Positions 33,049 through 41,621 are shown, counted from the stretch's first letter. The stretch: DNA of 64,000 nucleotides from VAZQ01 sp036557665 (GCA_036557665.1 DATBHG010000058.1:1-64000), one strand, 5' to 3'. Made by a program: numbers and translations. Notes: generated by a model not told the origin, from the letters alone.

Positions 33049-34032
33049 ATGAGGCACTCGCTCCGCGCATTGCTCGCGCTGTTGATGACCGCAGGATTCG
33101 CGGGCACAGCGTTGGGCCAGGACGTGCACAACCTGAAGGTCGCCTGCGTCCTCGACCCGCAGCATCCCGTCGTGATCGGAGCCCGCCATATGGCGGAGAT
33201 CGCGGAGAAGGAAAGCGGCGGCCGGCTCAAGATCACAGTCTATCCGTCGAGCCAGCTCGGCGGGCAACGCGAGGTCTTGCAGAACCTGCAGGCCGGTATC
33301 GTCGACGGCGTGATCGACGCGACCGCGACCCTCACCAGTTTCGTGCCGCAGCTCGCGGTCGTCGATTTGCCTTACCTGGCCAAGGATCAGGCCGCGGCTT
33401 TCCGTCTGTTCGACAGTCCGGTCTTTCAACAGGAGCTTGGCCGCCCTGCCGCCGCCGCCGGCTTTCACATCGTCCAGGTCTGGGAGATCACGTTCCGCAA
33501 CGTCTATACCCGCAGCCGGCCGATCAACGGCGTTGCGGATCTCAAAGGGCTTAAAATCCGCGTGATCCCGAGCCCCTCCTATATCGCTCTTTTCCGTGCA
33601 TTCGGCGCTGCCCCCACCCCCATGGCGTTCGGCGAGGTCTACACCGCGCTGCAACAGGGCGTCATCGACGGCGCCGAGAACGACAGTGTCACCTATCAGA
33701 CGAGCAAGCACATCGAGGTGGCCCGCAATCTCGCACTGACCAGTCACATGATGCTGGCGAACACGCTCTATATCAGCGAGCGCGTGTGGGAGCGCCTGCC
33801 CGACGATCTCAAGACGGTGATGAACAAAGCTTCCGGCGAGGCACGCAAGACGGTCATCGCCGAGCGCGCCAGCCGTGATGCCAAGGTGCTGGACGAGATC
33901 CGCGCCGCCGGAGTCAACGTCACTCAGCCTGATCTCGCGCCTTTCACAGCCATTGGGCGGCAGACCTATAAGGAGCTGTCCGAGCGCCTTGGCCCAGAGC
34001 TCGTCGACCATATCGTCGCGGCTGCGAAATGA
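33049..34032 (+). CDS. dctP: TRAP transporter solute-binding protein (DctP type)
   Basis: A 327-residue protein with a signal peptide of about 23 residues (LLALLMTAGFAGTALG, cleaved before QDV). The mature part shows the DctP plan: the HPVVIGARHMAEIAEKESGGRLKI opening, YPSSQLGGQREVLQNLQAG, GLKIRVIPSPSYIALFRAFGA and MAFGEVYTALQQGVIDGAEN, with the conserved Arg of the carboxylate clamp in LKIRV. It brings an organic acid anion to the two membrane subunits encoded next. Start ATG 33049 follows GAGGGGAG. Stop and next start overlap (ATGA). Confidence 0.93.
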   Translation: MRHSLRALLALLMTAGFAGTALGQDVHNLKVACVLDPQHPVVIGARHMAEIAEKESGGRLKITVYPSSQLGGQREVLQNLQAGIVDGVIDATATLTSFVPQLAVVDLPYLAKDQAAAFRLFDSPVFQQELGRPAAAAGFHIVQVWEITFRNVYTRSRPINGVADLKGLKIRVIPSPSYIALFRAFGAAPTPMAFGEVYTALQQGVIDGAENDSVTYQTSKHIEVARNLALTSHMMLANTLYISERVWERLPDDLKTVMNKASGEARKTVIAERASRDAKVLDEIRAAGVNVTQPDLAPFTAIGRQTYKELSERLGPELVDHIVAAAK

Positions 34033-34538
34033 GCGGGCTGCGAGCTCTCGCGCTTGGCCTGGATCGCTGGGTGGCCAAGGCCGAGGCGGCAGTCATCGTG
34101 CTTCTGGTAACAATGCTCACTGCCGTGACCTTCGCGCAGGTCTGCGCCCGCTATGTGCTCGGCGATCCGCTGATCTGGTCGGAGGAGGCGGCGCGCTATC
34201 TCTTCGTGTGGGTCTCCATGATCGGGGCCGCGCTCGCGCTGCGCGAGGGCGCCCACTTCGGACTTGATCTCCTGATCCGCCGTGCGCCGGCGCTCAAGCC
34301 GGTTTTGGGGCCCTCGGTCGCTATCGTCACCGCACTGTTCCTCCTCATCCTGCTCAAGACCGGGATCGATGAGACCAGGCTGGCATCCCGGCAACTTGCC
34401 ATGACGTTTCCGATGCATATGCAGTGGGCGTATCTCGCGCTGCCCACGGGTGCCGCCCTCATGCTCTTCCACCTCGCGATGCATGTCGTCCGCGCGCCGG
34501 GCATGCACATTCTGGATATCCGCAGGGACCCGGAGTGA
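34029..34538 (+). CDS. dctQ: TRAP transporter small membrane subunit (DctQ type)
   Basis: A 169-residue protein with four hydrophobic segments (about 18-40, 52-72, 95-115, 130-150). YVLGDPLIWSEEAARYLFVWVSMIGAALALREGAHFG is split over the second and third and holds the typical W-x-EE and GAHFG marks of DctQ. It joins the binding protein to the large carrier. Overlaps both neighbours by 4 bp (ATGA in front, GTGA behind), so the three subunits are coupled. Confidence 0.93.
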   Translation: MSGLRALALGLDRWVAKAEAAVIVLLVTMLTAVTFAQVCARYVLGDPLIWSEEAARYLFVWVSMIGAALALREGAHFGLDLLIRRAPALKPVLGPSVAIVTALFLLILLKTGIDETRLASRQLAMTFPMHMQWAYLALPTGAALMLFHLAMHVVRAPGMHILDIRRDPE

Positions 34539-35821
34539 CCGCGGCACTCGCGCTTTTTGCCGCCTTCATCACAGCGGGTGTTCCGATCGCGTTTGCCCTG
34601 GGGGCGGCGGCTCTTGTGGGCCTGTGGCTCCTCGAGGGCGAGCCCCTGCGTATCGTGGCCAGTCGCATCTTCGCCGGCATCGACAACTTTTCACTGCTGG
34701 CCATCCCGTTCTTCATCCTTGCCGGCGACCTGATGGAGACCGGGGGGATCTCGCAGCGGCTGGTGACACTGGCGCGCGTGCTGGTCGGCCATATCCGCGG
34801 CGGCCTGGGCAATGTGGTGCTGATCGCGATGCTGTTCTTTTCCGGCATCTCGGGCTCCACCAATGCCGACGCGGCCGCCATCGGCTCGGTGATGATCCCG
34901 GCGATGAAGCGCCACGGATTCGCCGCCGGCCACGCCGGAGCGCTGGTCGCCGCCGCGGCGGGCATGGGGATTCTCGTACCCCCCTGCCTGACGATGGTCG
35001 TCTACGGCAGCATCACCAATACCTCGATCGCCACACTGTTTGCAGCGGGACTGCTGCCGGCCTTGATCCTGACCGCGGCGCTGATGCTCCACCTTCGCAT
35101 CGAGGCGGAACGGCTGGGACTCAAACCGGAGCCCCGCATCTCCTGGGGCGAGCGCGCAAGGGCGCTGCGGCAGGCGCTCTGGGCGCTGCTGATGCCGGTC
35201 ATCATTTTCGGCGGCATTCTCGGCGGCATATTCACCCCGACCGAAGCCGCGGTGGTTGCGGTGATCTACGCCATCATCGTCGGGATGTTCGTTTACCGCG
35301 AGGTCACGCCGTCCGTTCTCGTGCGCTCGTTTATCCGCACCGGAGTGACCTCGGGCATCGTCATGTTGTTGATCGGCGCAGCAAACATCTTCGCCTGGCT
35401 CATGACGGTCAGCGGCGTGCCCACCGCGATCGCCGCCGGGATCCAGTCCATCGGCGGCGGCAAGGCAATTTTTCTGCCGATGTCGATCCTCGTGTTCCTG
35501 CCGTTGTTTGCGTTGCTCGACGGGTTGCCGGGCATGCTCATGATCATGCCGGTATTCGTGCCCATTGCCCAGCGCCTGGGCGTGGATCTCGTCCATTACG
35601 GGATCCTGATGACGGCAGTCATGGGCATCGCGCTGTTCGTGCCGCCGGTCGGGGTGGGGCTGTACATCGTCCTGGGGCTCTCGGGGGCCACGCTCGGCGC
35701 GATCAGCCGGCGGCTGCTGCCATATCTCGCCACCATGACGGCCGTTGCCGTCCTGATCGCGTTCGTGCCTTGGATCGTGTACCTCGTCCCTTATCTATTC
35801 GGACTGTACGCGCCGCAGTAG
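34535..35821 (+). CDS. dctM: TRAP transporter large membrane subunit (DctM type)
   Basis: A 428-residue carrier with about twelve membrane segments. FAGIDNFSLLAIPFFILAG, LMETGGISQRL, FSGISGSTNADAAAIG and GILVPPCLTMVVYGSITNTS are the DctM marks for the Na+-driven elevator fold. GTG at 34535 is the start, overlapping the DctQ stop; an upstream ATG at 34424 lies deep in dctQ and out of its frame and is rejected. No regulator gene is attached. Confidence 0.93.
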   Translation: MTAALALFAAFITAGVPIAFALGAAALVGLWLLEGEPLRIVASRIFAGIDNFSLLAIPFFILAGDLMETGGISQRLVTLARVLVGHIRGGLGNVVLIAMLFFSGISGSTNADAAAIGSVMIPAMKRHGFAAGHAGALVAAAAGMGILVPPCLTMVVYGSITNTSIATLFAAGLLPALILTAALMLHLRIEAERLGLKPEPRISWGERARALRQALWALLMPVIIFGGILGGIFTPTEAAVVAVIYAIIVGMFVYREVTPSVLVRSFIRTGVTSGIVMLLIGAANIFAWLMTVSGVPTAIAAGIQSIGGGKAIFLPMSILVFLPLFALLDGLPGMLMIMPVFVPIAQRLGVDLVHYGILMTAVMGIALFVPPVGVGLYIVLGLSGATLGAISRRLLPYLATMTAVAVLIAFVPWIVYLVPYLFGLYAPQ

Positions 35822-35895
35822 CTCGAATCCCTCACCCGGCGCAGGGCGTAACCCCACCCGAATGCGTGGACGCATCTCTGGCGAATGGCGGCAAT

Positions 35896-36654
35896 TCACG
35901 TTCCGGCCAGGCAGGTGAGCACCGCAGAATAATGACAGATCGCCGCGATCAGCACGAAGCCATGCCAGATGACGTTCTGAAAGCGCAGGTTCTCCCAGAG
36001 GTGAAACACCGTACCCAAGGAGTAGAAAATGCCTCCCGTGAGGAGCAGCCACAGGGCGATGCCGGGCAGGACCACGACGAAGTATTTGTACGCTAGCAGT
36101 CCGCTCCAGCCCATCGACAGGTAGAGGACAATGGAAAGACGGTCGAAACGCCCCGGCATTGCGAGCTTCAACACCATGCCGGCGAGCGCGCTTGTCCAGA
36201 TGGCCGACATGAGAACCGCCCAGACAAGGCCGTTCTTCAGCAGGCTCATGAACGGCATGTAGGTCGCCGCGACCAGGAGATAGATGGCAGAGTGGTCGAG
36301 CCGCCGAAGCAGCCATTTCGTCGGCGACACCGGCCACATGTTGTAGGCAGCCGAGACACCGAGCATGGCGAGAAGTCCGAGACTGTAGATCGCCGTCGGT
36401 CCGAGCTCGATCGGCTTGAGCTCAATGGCCATCGCGAGGATGGCGATCGTGCCGGCGAGGCCCAGAACGACGCCGGTGCCATGCACGATGCCGTCGGCGA
36501 GGATCTCGGTCCGGTCATAGTTCCACGGGATCTGGCCGGAAGCGAGGGTGGCCGGCGCAGCCTGGCAAGTGTTTGCGGTCGGATCCCGGTGGAACACGGT
36601 CGATGACTCGGCAGGGGCGCGTGCCGGGTTAAAGGAAATTCCCCGTGGGTTCAA
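35896..36654 (-). CDS. Hemolysin III / YqfA (PAQR-like) membrane protein
   Basis: A 252-residue protein with seven hydrophobic segments after a polar N terminus of about 50 residues. It has the HlyIII/PAQR marks: EILADGIVHGTGVVLGLAG, SAAYNMW, RRLDHSAIYLLVAATYMPF and, near the end, WHGFVLIAAICHYSAVL with the metal-binding His residues. Bacterial members are membrane-homeostasis proteins of uncertain activity. Start: TTG at 36654, preceded by GGAGG seven bases upstream, with no Met codon before the first membrane segment. It is divergent from the TetR gene. Confidence 0.88.
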   Translation of the reverse strand: MNPRGISFNPARAPAESSTVFHRDPTANTCQAAPATLASGQIPWNYDRTEILADGIVHGTGVVLGLAGTIAILAMAIELKPIELGPTAIYSLGLLAMLGVSAAYNMWPVSPTKWLLRRLDHSAIYLLVAATYMPFMSLLKNGLVWAVLMSAIWTSALAGMVLKLAMPGRFDRLSIVLYLSMGWSGLLAYKYFVVVLPGIALWLLLTGGIFYSLGTVFHLWENLRFQNVIWHGFVLIAAICHYSAVLTCLAGT

Positions 36655-36658
36655 ATCA

Positions 36659-36688
36659 TTGCCTCCATGCGCTTTGCTCGGCTAATGT
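36659..36688 (+). promoter_or_regulatory. Likely promoter of the TetR regulator
   Basis: TTGCCT (36659-36664), 18-bp spacer, TAATGT (36683-36688). The operator palindrome begins at the very next base, so bound repressor would cover the transcription start. Confidence 0.5.
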
Positions 36689-36704
36689 TCAAACAACCGT
36701 TTGA
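36689..36704. promoter_or_regulatory. TetR-type operator 1
   Basis: TCAAAC-AACC-GTTTGA, perfect 6-bp half-sites with a 4-bp spacer, 13 bp in front of the TetR start codon. The identical half-sites with the same spacing recur at 37496-37511 in front of the next gene, which supports true function. Confidence 0.75.
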
Positions 36705-36717
36705 GATCGGAGCCAGG

Positions 36718-37380
36718 ATGGCGAGCCGCCCTTCGAAGATGACCCGAGCGAGAATCGTCAAGGCGGCGGCCCGTATCTTTGCCGAGCAGGGCTATGAGGG
36801 CGCCAGCATCCGGACGATTGTCGCAAAAGCGGATGTCAATCAAGCCGCCATCAATTACCATTTCGGCAGCAAGGAAGGGCTTTATCGTGCCGTCCTCAGC
36901 GATGCCTTGCAGGCGCTTGTCGAGCCCGACGAATCGCCCCCCGCGCCCGAGGGACTGACGCGGGAAGCTGCCTTGCGCGCGTTCGTTCGACGGCAACTGC
37001 GGCCGATGCTGGGGCGCGACGAGCGCAGCCAATATCTGCGGATCTTCAACTGGGAGACGGTCCGGCCGAGCCCTGTCTTTCGGGAATTCATGGCGGAAGA
37101 GGCGGCTCCTTATATCGGCGCGGTCGCTGCCCTGGTGCGCAGATTTCTGCCCCCGGAGGCAAACGAAAGCCACGCGGTGCTCGGGGCCCTGTGGTTGTTC
37201 GGCCAATGCAGCATCTTCGTGCGCAACTGCGAGCAGTTGTCGCGCCCACCGCTCGCCTTCAGGCTGAACCAGGATTTTGTCGACACCCTGGCCGATACCA
37301 TCACGGCCTGGGCGGCGCGGGGGCTGCTCGCGGAACCGGACCCGGGTGAGCTTTCTCGAGGAGTGCCGGTAGCTCCGTAG
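36718..37380 (+). CDS. TetR/AcrR-family repressor with CerR/YbiH-type C-terminal domain
   Basis: A 220-residue regulator. The N-terminal helix-turn-helix spans about 8-55 (RARIVKAAARIFAEQGYEGASIRTIVAKADVNQAAINYHF in pieces; the motif NYHFGSKEGLY is diagnostic). The C-terminal part (FVRRQLRPMLGRDERSQYLRIFNWE, then ALWLFGQCSIFVRNCEQ) fits the DUF1956 group that regulates efflux or membrane genes. Start: ATG 36718 with GGAG in front; the ATG at 36667 would put the operator inside the gene. Likely autorepressor; see the two operators. Confidence 0.9.
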   Translation: MASRPSKMTRARIVKAAARIFAEQGYEGASIRTIVAKADVNQAAINYHFGSKEGLYRAVLSDALQALVEPDESPPAPEGLTREAALRAFVRRQLRPMLGRDERSQYLRIFNWETVRPSPVFREFMAEEAAPYIGAVAALVRRFLPPEANESHAVLGALWLFGQCSIFVRNCEQLSRPPLAFRLNQDFVDTLADTITAWAARGLLAEPDPGELSRGVPVAP

Positions 37381-37495
37381 AGGCGCGCAAGCAAGCGGGA
37401 ACGCTCGGGAATTGGTGCCTTCGTACCGGCGGATCTCACACGAGTTTTTTTCCATCTCCGGCCAGCCGTAGCGCCATCATGGCCGCAGTCTTGCC

Positions 37496-37511
37496 TCAAA
37501 CGCGTGTTTGA
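37496..37511. promoter_or_regulatory. TetR-type operator 2
   Basis: TCAAAC-GCGT-GTTTGA, the same half-sites and spacing as operator 1, located 36 bp before the start of the Pro/Ala-rich gene. Predicts control of that gene by the regulator at 36718-37380. Confidence 0.75.
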
Positions 37512-37547
37512 AAAACAACAGCTCGTTTTAATCGGAGGGGGTGTTTA

Positions 37548-38219
37548 ATGCCTGGACGATTCCCACGCCTCTCGAGGGTCGCGATCAGGGTTCTGGAGAT
37601 CGGCGGGGCAGGCTGCGCAAGCGCGCTAGCGGCCTCCTTGCTCGGAAGCGGGCATGAGACCGCGAAGCCGCCCGCTCCCATGCCGCCGGCGATCGTACGG
37701 CTTGCGCCCGCGGACGAGCAGATGATCCAGCACGTTCGCGAGGAAAGCCTGGCTTTGGCGGAGAAGCTGCGCACCGCAACCCACGCGCACAGCATGGTCG
37801 CGGCAGTGACCCCGGCGGCAGCTCCTCCCCCGGCAGGCGCTCCCCCCGCTGCCAAGCAGGTAAAGGCGGCATGGAGCCCCGCGCCGCGGCACGAGCCGAA
37901 GCCGGCTCATGTCCAGACCGAGGCAAAACAGCGGGCCGCGGAGACGCTCTCGGCACAGGCCGCGAGCGCAGTGCCTCCTCCACGCGCGGCTAGCGCCGTA
38001 GCAAATGAGCCAAGAGCCGTAGCAAATGAGCCAAGACCCGTAGCAAATGACCCAAGAGACGAGCGCGTGACCAACGTGGCCGCTGCTCCGAACGAATGGC
38101 CGTCTCCTGCCACTGCCACGCAGGTTCCCTCGCGCCTCTGGTCGGGAGCATCAACCTCGCTGCGTGATGCCCCGCGCCCGCCGATCGGAGTCGGGGAGTA
38201 CGCATCGAGCTCGATGTAA
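37548..38219 (+). CDS. Pro/Ala-rich protein with N-terminal hydrophobic segment and 7-residue repeats
   Basis: A 223-residue protein of unknown function. A hydrophobic segment at about 15-32 (ALAASLLG region) may be a signal or anchor. Residues 50-80 may form a helix (ADEQMIQHVREESLALAEKL); the rest is Pro/Ala-rich and probably disordered. AVANEPR occurs three times in tandem (residues 149-169). The start ATG has a strong GGAGGGGG upstream. An operator matching that of the TetR gene lies in front. It could be a periplasm-spanning or membrane-anchored accessory of an efflux system, but nothing shows this directly. Confidence 0.7.
   Translation: MPGRFPRLSRVAIRVLEIGGAGCASALAASLLGSGHETAKPPAPMPPAIVRLAPADEQMIQHVREESLALAEKLRTATHAHSMVAAVTPAAAPPPAGAPPAAKQVKAAWSPAPRHEPKPAHVQTEAKQRAAETLSAQAASAVPPPRAASAVANEPRAVANEPRPVANDPRDERVTNVAAAPNEWPSPATATQVPSRLWSGASTSLRDAPRPPIGVGEYASSSM
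37993..38055 (+). repeat. Three 21-bp tandem repeats in a coding region
   Basis: The unit (GCCGTAGCAAATGAGCCAAG plus one A) is repeated three times with two changes in the last copy, encoding AVANEPR-like heptads. Multiples of three keep the frame; length may vary between strains. Confidence 0.85.
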
Positions 38220-38244
38220 GGCTTGCGGGCCTGAAGGATAGCGT

Positions 38245-39159
38245 TCAGCGCGATCCGGCTGCATGCATCGCGGCAGAAACCGCGATGATGATCAGGAAGC
38301 AGGCCGCCCAGCCGATCACTACTGCGCCCAGACGCGCGGCCTGGTTCATCCACGCGGCGGCGAGCGCCCTGCGCGCGCTGTAAAGCCGCGATATGCAATA
38401 GATGAACCAGATACCGATCGCAGGCCCGAGCCACACGCTGGTGATCATGCCGCGCATGATCCCCGTTCGCTCCGCGGCGGCCAATCCCGGATCCGCCGCA
38501 ACGGAAACGAGGCCCCCGAAGGGGACGATCGGAAGACCGGCGAGCACGCCACGCGCCGCATCGGAAATGGGCCAATACGTCGCCGACAAGCTGAAAACCG
38601 CCAGCGCAATGGCGAATAGCACGATCTTGAGCCTGCTCTGCACGATGGCGTCGAGGATCGGCAGATATTGCGCAGGCGTGCCGTAGGTCTCCTGCGGGAG
38701 TGGTGCCGAATCCGAGACAAAACGCAGCGCGACAACGGCCAGCAGCGCACCGACTGCCGTCGCTGCGAGCGCATAGGCAAACTGATACTGCGGCGCGATG
38801 CCCCGCATCACGCTTTTTCGCGACACCCACGCGCACCAGAGTGCGATCACGGCAACGAGCAGCAGCCATGCCGCCAAGGTCGCTGCGCTGCTCGGGCCCA
38901 GTGCCAGCAGAAGGAGCATGTACAGCGCGCACAACGCGCCGTTGACCACCGGCAGCCAGAGCATGGTGCTTGCCATGGACTCCGCCTGCCCATCCGCGGA
39001 AAAGAAAAACGCCAGCCCGTTGAGCGCCGGGAACATCAGCATCATGCCGGCGGCAGCCGGGAGCACCCGTGCCGAGGCGACGATCACCGCATAGACGAGC
39101 GTCCCGGCGGCAATCCGCAATGCCATGCGCCGCACGCTCGTGATCTTGTTCCGGCGCAT
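38245..39159 (-). CDS. Integral membrane protein of unknown function
   Basis: A 304-residue protein with about eight or nine hydrophobic segments spread over its whole length and a basic N terminus (RRNKITSVRRMALR). No motif I recognise; a PALNGLAFFFSA segment near residue 45 and an Arg-poor interior suggest an unclassified transporter or enzyme of the membrane. It is the only gene between the Pro/Ala-rich protein and the MFS carrier, 98 bp from the latter, on the same strand as it. Confidence 0.6.
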   Translation of the reverse strand: MRRNKITSVRRMALRIAAGTLVYAVIVASARVLPAAAGMMLMFPALNGLAFFFSADGQAESMASTMLWLPVVNGALCALYMLLLLALGPSSAATLAAWLLLVAVIALWCAWVSRKSVMRGIAPQYQFAYALAATAVGALLAVVALRFVSDSAPLPQETYGTPAQYLPILDAIVQSRLKIVLFAIALAVFSLSATYWPISDAARGVLAGLPIVPFGGLVSVAADPGLAAAERTGIMRGMITSVWLGPAIGIWFIYCISRLYSARRALAAAWMNQAARLGAVVIGWAACFLIIIAVSAAMHAAGSR

Positions 39160-39257
39160 TCAAGCCTTGATCGATGGCGGCGGCGGACACGCTTCATGTT
39201 CCGTCCGATCGAAAATACTGCGCAGAGAGAGATTCTCAAAACGTCCAGTGTCTGTGC

Positions 39258-40739
39258 CTACCCCGCGCTCAGCGGATCCGCGATCTGCTCCAGCGAGCGC
39301 ATCTCCGCATCGATGCCGAGCTTCGCCTCGACCGCCGCCGCAATCAGCATCAGGCTGGCGGCGAAGGCGTAGCCCGCAGCAAGCGCCCAGGGCGAGCCGG
39401 TCTGCACCAGGAACCCGAAAAGGAGCGGGGCCGCGGTGCCCCCCACCGCGGTGCCGAAGGCATAGAATGTCGCGATTGCGAGCGCTCGCGTCTCCAGCGG
39501 GAAGATCTCGCTCGCAGTGAGATAGGCCGAGCTGGCCGCTGCGGAGGCAAAAAAGAAGATCAGCATCCAGGCGAAGGTCTGGCCCCAGGCGGAGAACGCG
39601 TCGAAGCCGAAGGCCAGCGCGGTCGCAATCAGAAGCACGCCGGCAATCGCGTAGGTCGCGCTGATCATGACTCGCCGGCCTATGGTGTCGAAGAAATGCC
39701 CCAGCACGAGCGGCCCGAGGAAATTGCTCGCCGCAAGCGTGACAAGATGCGTGCCCGTGCGCTCGCTGGCAACGCCGTGATAGCGCACCAGCACCAGCGC
39801 ATACGAGAAGAACACCGCGTTGAACAAAAATGCCTGCGCGATCATCAGCGCGAGCGCCAACATGCTGCGGCTGCGGTACTTGCCCAGCATACAACGCAGG
39901 ATCAGATCGAAGCCGAAGGTGCGGCGCGGATGCACCGTAAGCCGCCCCTGCGCGGGCGCAAGCTCGCGCCCGGTATCCGCGCGCACGCGCTGCTCGATGT
40001 CGGCGATGGTCGCGTCGGCCTGCCGCGCAAAGCCGTGGGTGATGAGCCAGCGCGGGCTCTCCGGCACATGGCGGCGCAGCAGGAGGATGCCGAGGCACAG
40101 CACGCCGCCCACGGCAAACGCCAGCCGCCAGCCGACATCGGGCGCGAACACGTTCGGGTCGAGGAAGACGAGCGAGGCGCCCGAGCCCGCGACCGCCCCT
40201 ATCCAGAAGCTGCCGTTGACCACGATGTCGATGCGGCCGCGGTAGCGCGCGGGCATGAGCTCGTCGATCGCAGAGTTGATCGCCGCATATTCGCCGCCGA
40301 TGCCGAGCCCGGTGATCGCGCGGAACGCGGCGAAGCTCGCGAAGCTCCATGATGTCGCCGTGAGCAGCACGCCCACGAGGTAAACGATAAGCGTGACGTA
40401 GAAGATGAGACGGCGGCCGAAGTGGTCGGTGAGCCAGCCGAAAATCATCGCGCCGATCACGGCGCCGGTCACATAAGCGGAGGCGGCGGCGCCGATCTCG
40501 CTGGCGGTGAGCCCCAGCGTGCGCGGGCTCTGCAGCACCGGTCCGATCGCGCCGACGATCGTCACTTCGAGGCCGTCAAGGATCCAGGTGACCCCGAGCG
40601 CGATGATGACAAGGAGATGAAACCGGCTCCACGGGAGCCGGTCGAGCCGCGTCGGGATGTCGGTGGTGACGGCCGGGCTCGCGTTGCCGCCGCCCCGGAT
40701 GCCGTCAGCTTGGGAACTTGCTTCAGCGGCTGAGGACAT
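39258..40739 (-). CDS. MFS transporter, sugar-porter / aromatic-acid type
   Basis: A 493-residue carrier with twelve membrane segments. GWLTDHFGRRLIFY between segments 2 and 3 is the MFS loop signature, GLGIGGEYAAINSAIDELMP and PESPRWLITHGFARQAD the sugar-porter family marks, and SAYLTASEIFPLETRA the second-half copy. Such proteins take up aromatic acids or polyols. Start ATG 40739: the preceding open frame is out of character (Arg/Ser-rich, overlapping the nuclease gene). No adjacent catabolic gene fixes the substrate. Confidence 0.88.
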   Translation of the reverse strand: MSSAAEASSQADGIRGGGNASPAVTTDIPTRLDRLPWSRFHLLVIIALGVTWILDGLEVTIVGAIGPVLQSPRTLGLTASEIGAAASAYVTGAVIGAMIFGWLTDHFGRRLIFYVTLIVYLVGVLLTATSWSFASFAAFRAITGLGIGGEYAAINSAIDELMPARYRGRIDIVVNGSFWIGAVAGSGASLVFLDPNVFAPDVGWRLAFAVGGVLCLGILLLRRHVPESPRWLITHGFARQADATIADIEQRVRADTGRELAPAQGRLTVHPRRTFGFDLILRCMLGKYRSRSMLALALMIAQAFLFNAVFFSYALVLVRYHGVASERTGTHLVTLAASNFLGPLVLGHFFDTIGRRVMISATYAIAGVLLIATALAFGFDAFSAWGQTFAWMLIFFFASAAASSAYLTASEIFPLETRALAIATFYAFGTAVGGTAAPLLFGFLVQTGSPWALAAGYAFAASLMLIAAAVEAKLGIDAEMRSLEQIADPLSAG

Positions 40740-40859
40740 CCGCACCCGGGCTTGCCATTGACCTCGCTTCAACCCTCGCCCGAGGCCAGGGTTCCTGGCT
40801 GTAGGGGTGAAGATCTCCGCGTTTGAGGCTTTCGCACCCACGACAAATGCCAAGGACAC

Positions 40860-41597
40860 GTGGCGCGGATGACGCCGGCCGAGTCCCGGCAATGCGACGG
40901 ACTGTGTCCCTTTGCTCGGTTGGACAGAGACACCCGACCGCTCCGAGGCATTGCCAGGCGGCGGCGAAACTCGGCTTGCAAAGCCAAGCACTGTCCCGAT
41001 AGAACAAACGATGAACTCGTATGGTGGAGCAAAAGCCTGCGGCGTTCGACCATAGCATGGGGACGGCGGCGCGCCGCCCGCTGGACCAGGAGGCTTGGCA
41101 ACCTCGACCTGTGGATCGCGATCGCGATCACGGCAGGCCTCATTGCCTACCAGGTTTATCGCCATCTCAATCCCGAGCCGCAGCCGGTCATCGTGGGCCG
41201 CGCACGGGTGATCGACGGCGATACCATCGACATTACCGGCGCGCGCATACGCCTCATCGGCATCGATGCGCCCGAGCTCGATCAGCCCTGCACCCATGCG
41301 AGGGGGGAAACGTGGCCGTGCGGCAGAGCGGCAACGCGCGAGTTGCGTGCGCACGTTGGGCGGCAGGACCTGAGCTGCGCCACCCGCGGCCTCGATGCCT
41401 ATCGGCGCGTGCTCGCGGTCTGCTCGCTCCCCGACGGCAGCGACGTCAACGCCTGGATGGTGGCGCAGGGCTGGGCCGTGGCCTCAGGCTTTGCGCCCAC
41501 GTACTATGCCGAGGAAACGCAGGCGCGATCCGCCAAGCGCGGGATATGGTCGGGAAGCTTCGTGCCGCCGCGGCAATGGCGCCAACACCGGCAATGA
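40860..41597 (+). CDS. Membrane-anchored thermonuclease-family nuclease
   Basis: An open frame of 245 codons; the part from about residue 80 is clear. A single membrane anchor (LWIAIAITAGLIAYQVYRHL) is followed by an SNase domain: ARVIDGDTIDITGARIRLIGIDAPE, a Cys pair in QPCTHARGETWPCG, YRRVLAVCSLPDG, and the GWAVASGFAPTYYAEE-x-x-A-x-x-x-x-RGIWSG tail. This branch is typical of Rhizobiales. The N-terminal 70 residues look like non-coding sequence, and no in-frame ATG/GTG lies near RRWTRRLG; the true start is unclear (the ATGs at 40860 and 40869 are the only normal ones), so a small indel may have cut it off. Confidence 0.7.
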   Translation: MARMTPAESRQCDGLCPFARLDRDTRPLRGIARRRRNSACKAKHCPDRTNDELVWWSKSLRRSTIAWGRRRAARWTRRLGNLDLWIAIAITAGLIAYQVYRHLNPEPQPVIVGRARVIDGDTIDITGARIRLIGIDAPELDQPCTHARGETWPCGRAATRELRAHVGRQDLSCATRGLDAYRRVLAVCSLPDGSDVNAWMVAQGWAVASGFAPTYYAEETQARSAKRGIWSGSFVPPRQWRQHRQ

Positions 41598-41621
41598 TGG
41601 GCACATGGAGGAAGAGTGCAG

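Noticed and set aside
31136..33070. A 644-codon open frame on the minus strand
   Set aside because: Crosses the hydrolase, the palindromic element and the TRAP start in antisense; no family character.
34424..34534. Earlier start for the DctM gene
   Set aside because: It would overlap dctQ by 115 bp; GTG 34535 overlaps its stop by the usual 4 bp and gives the family N terminus.
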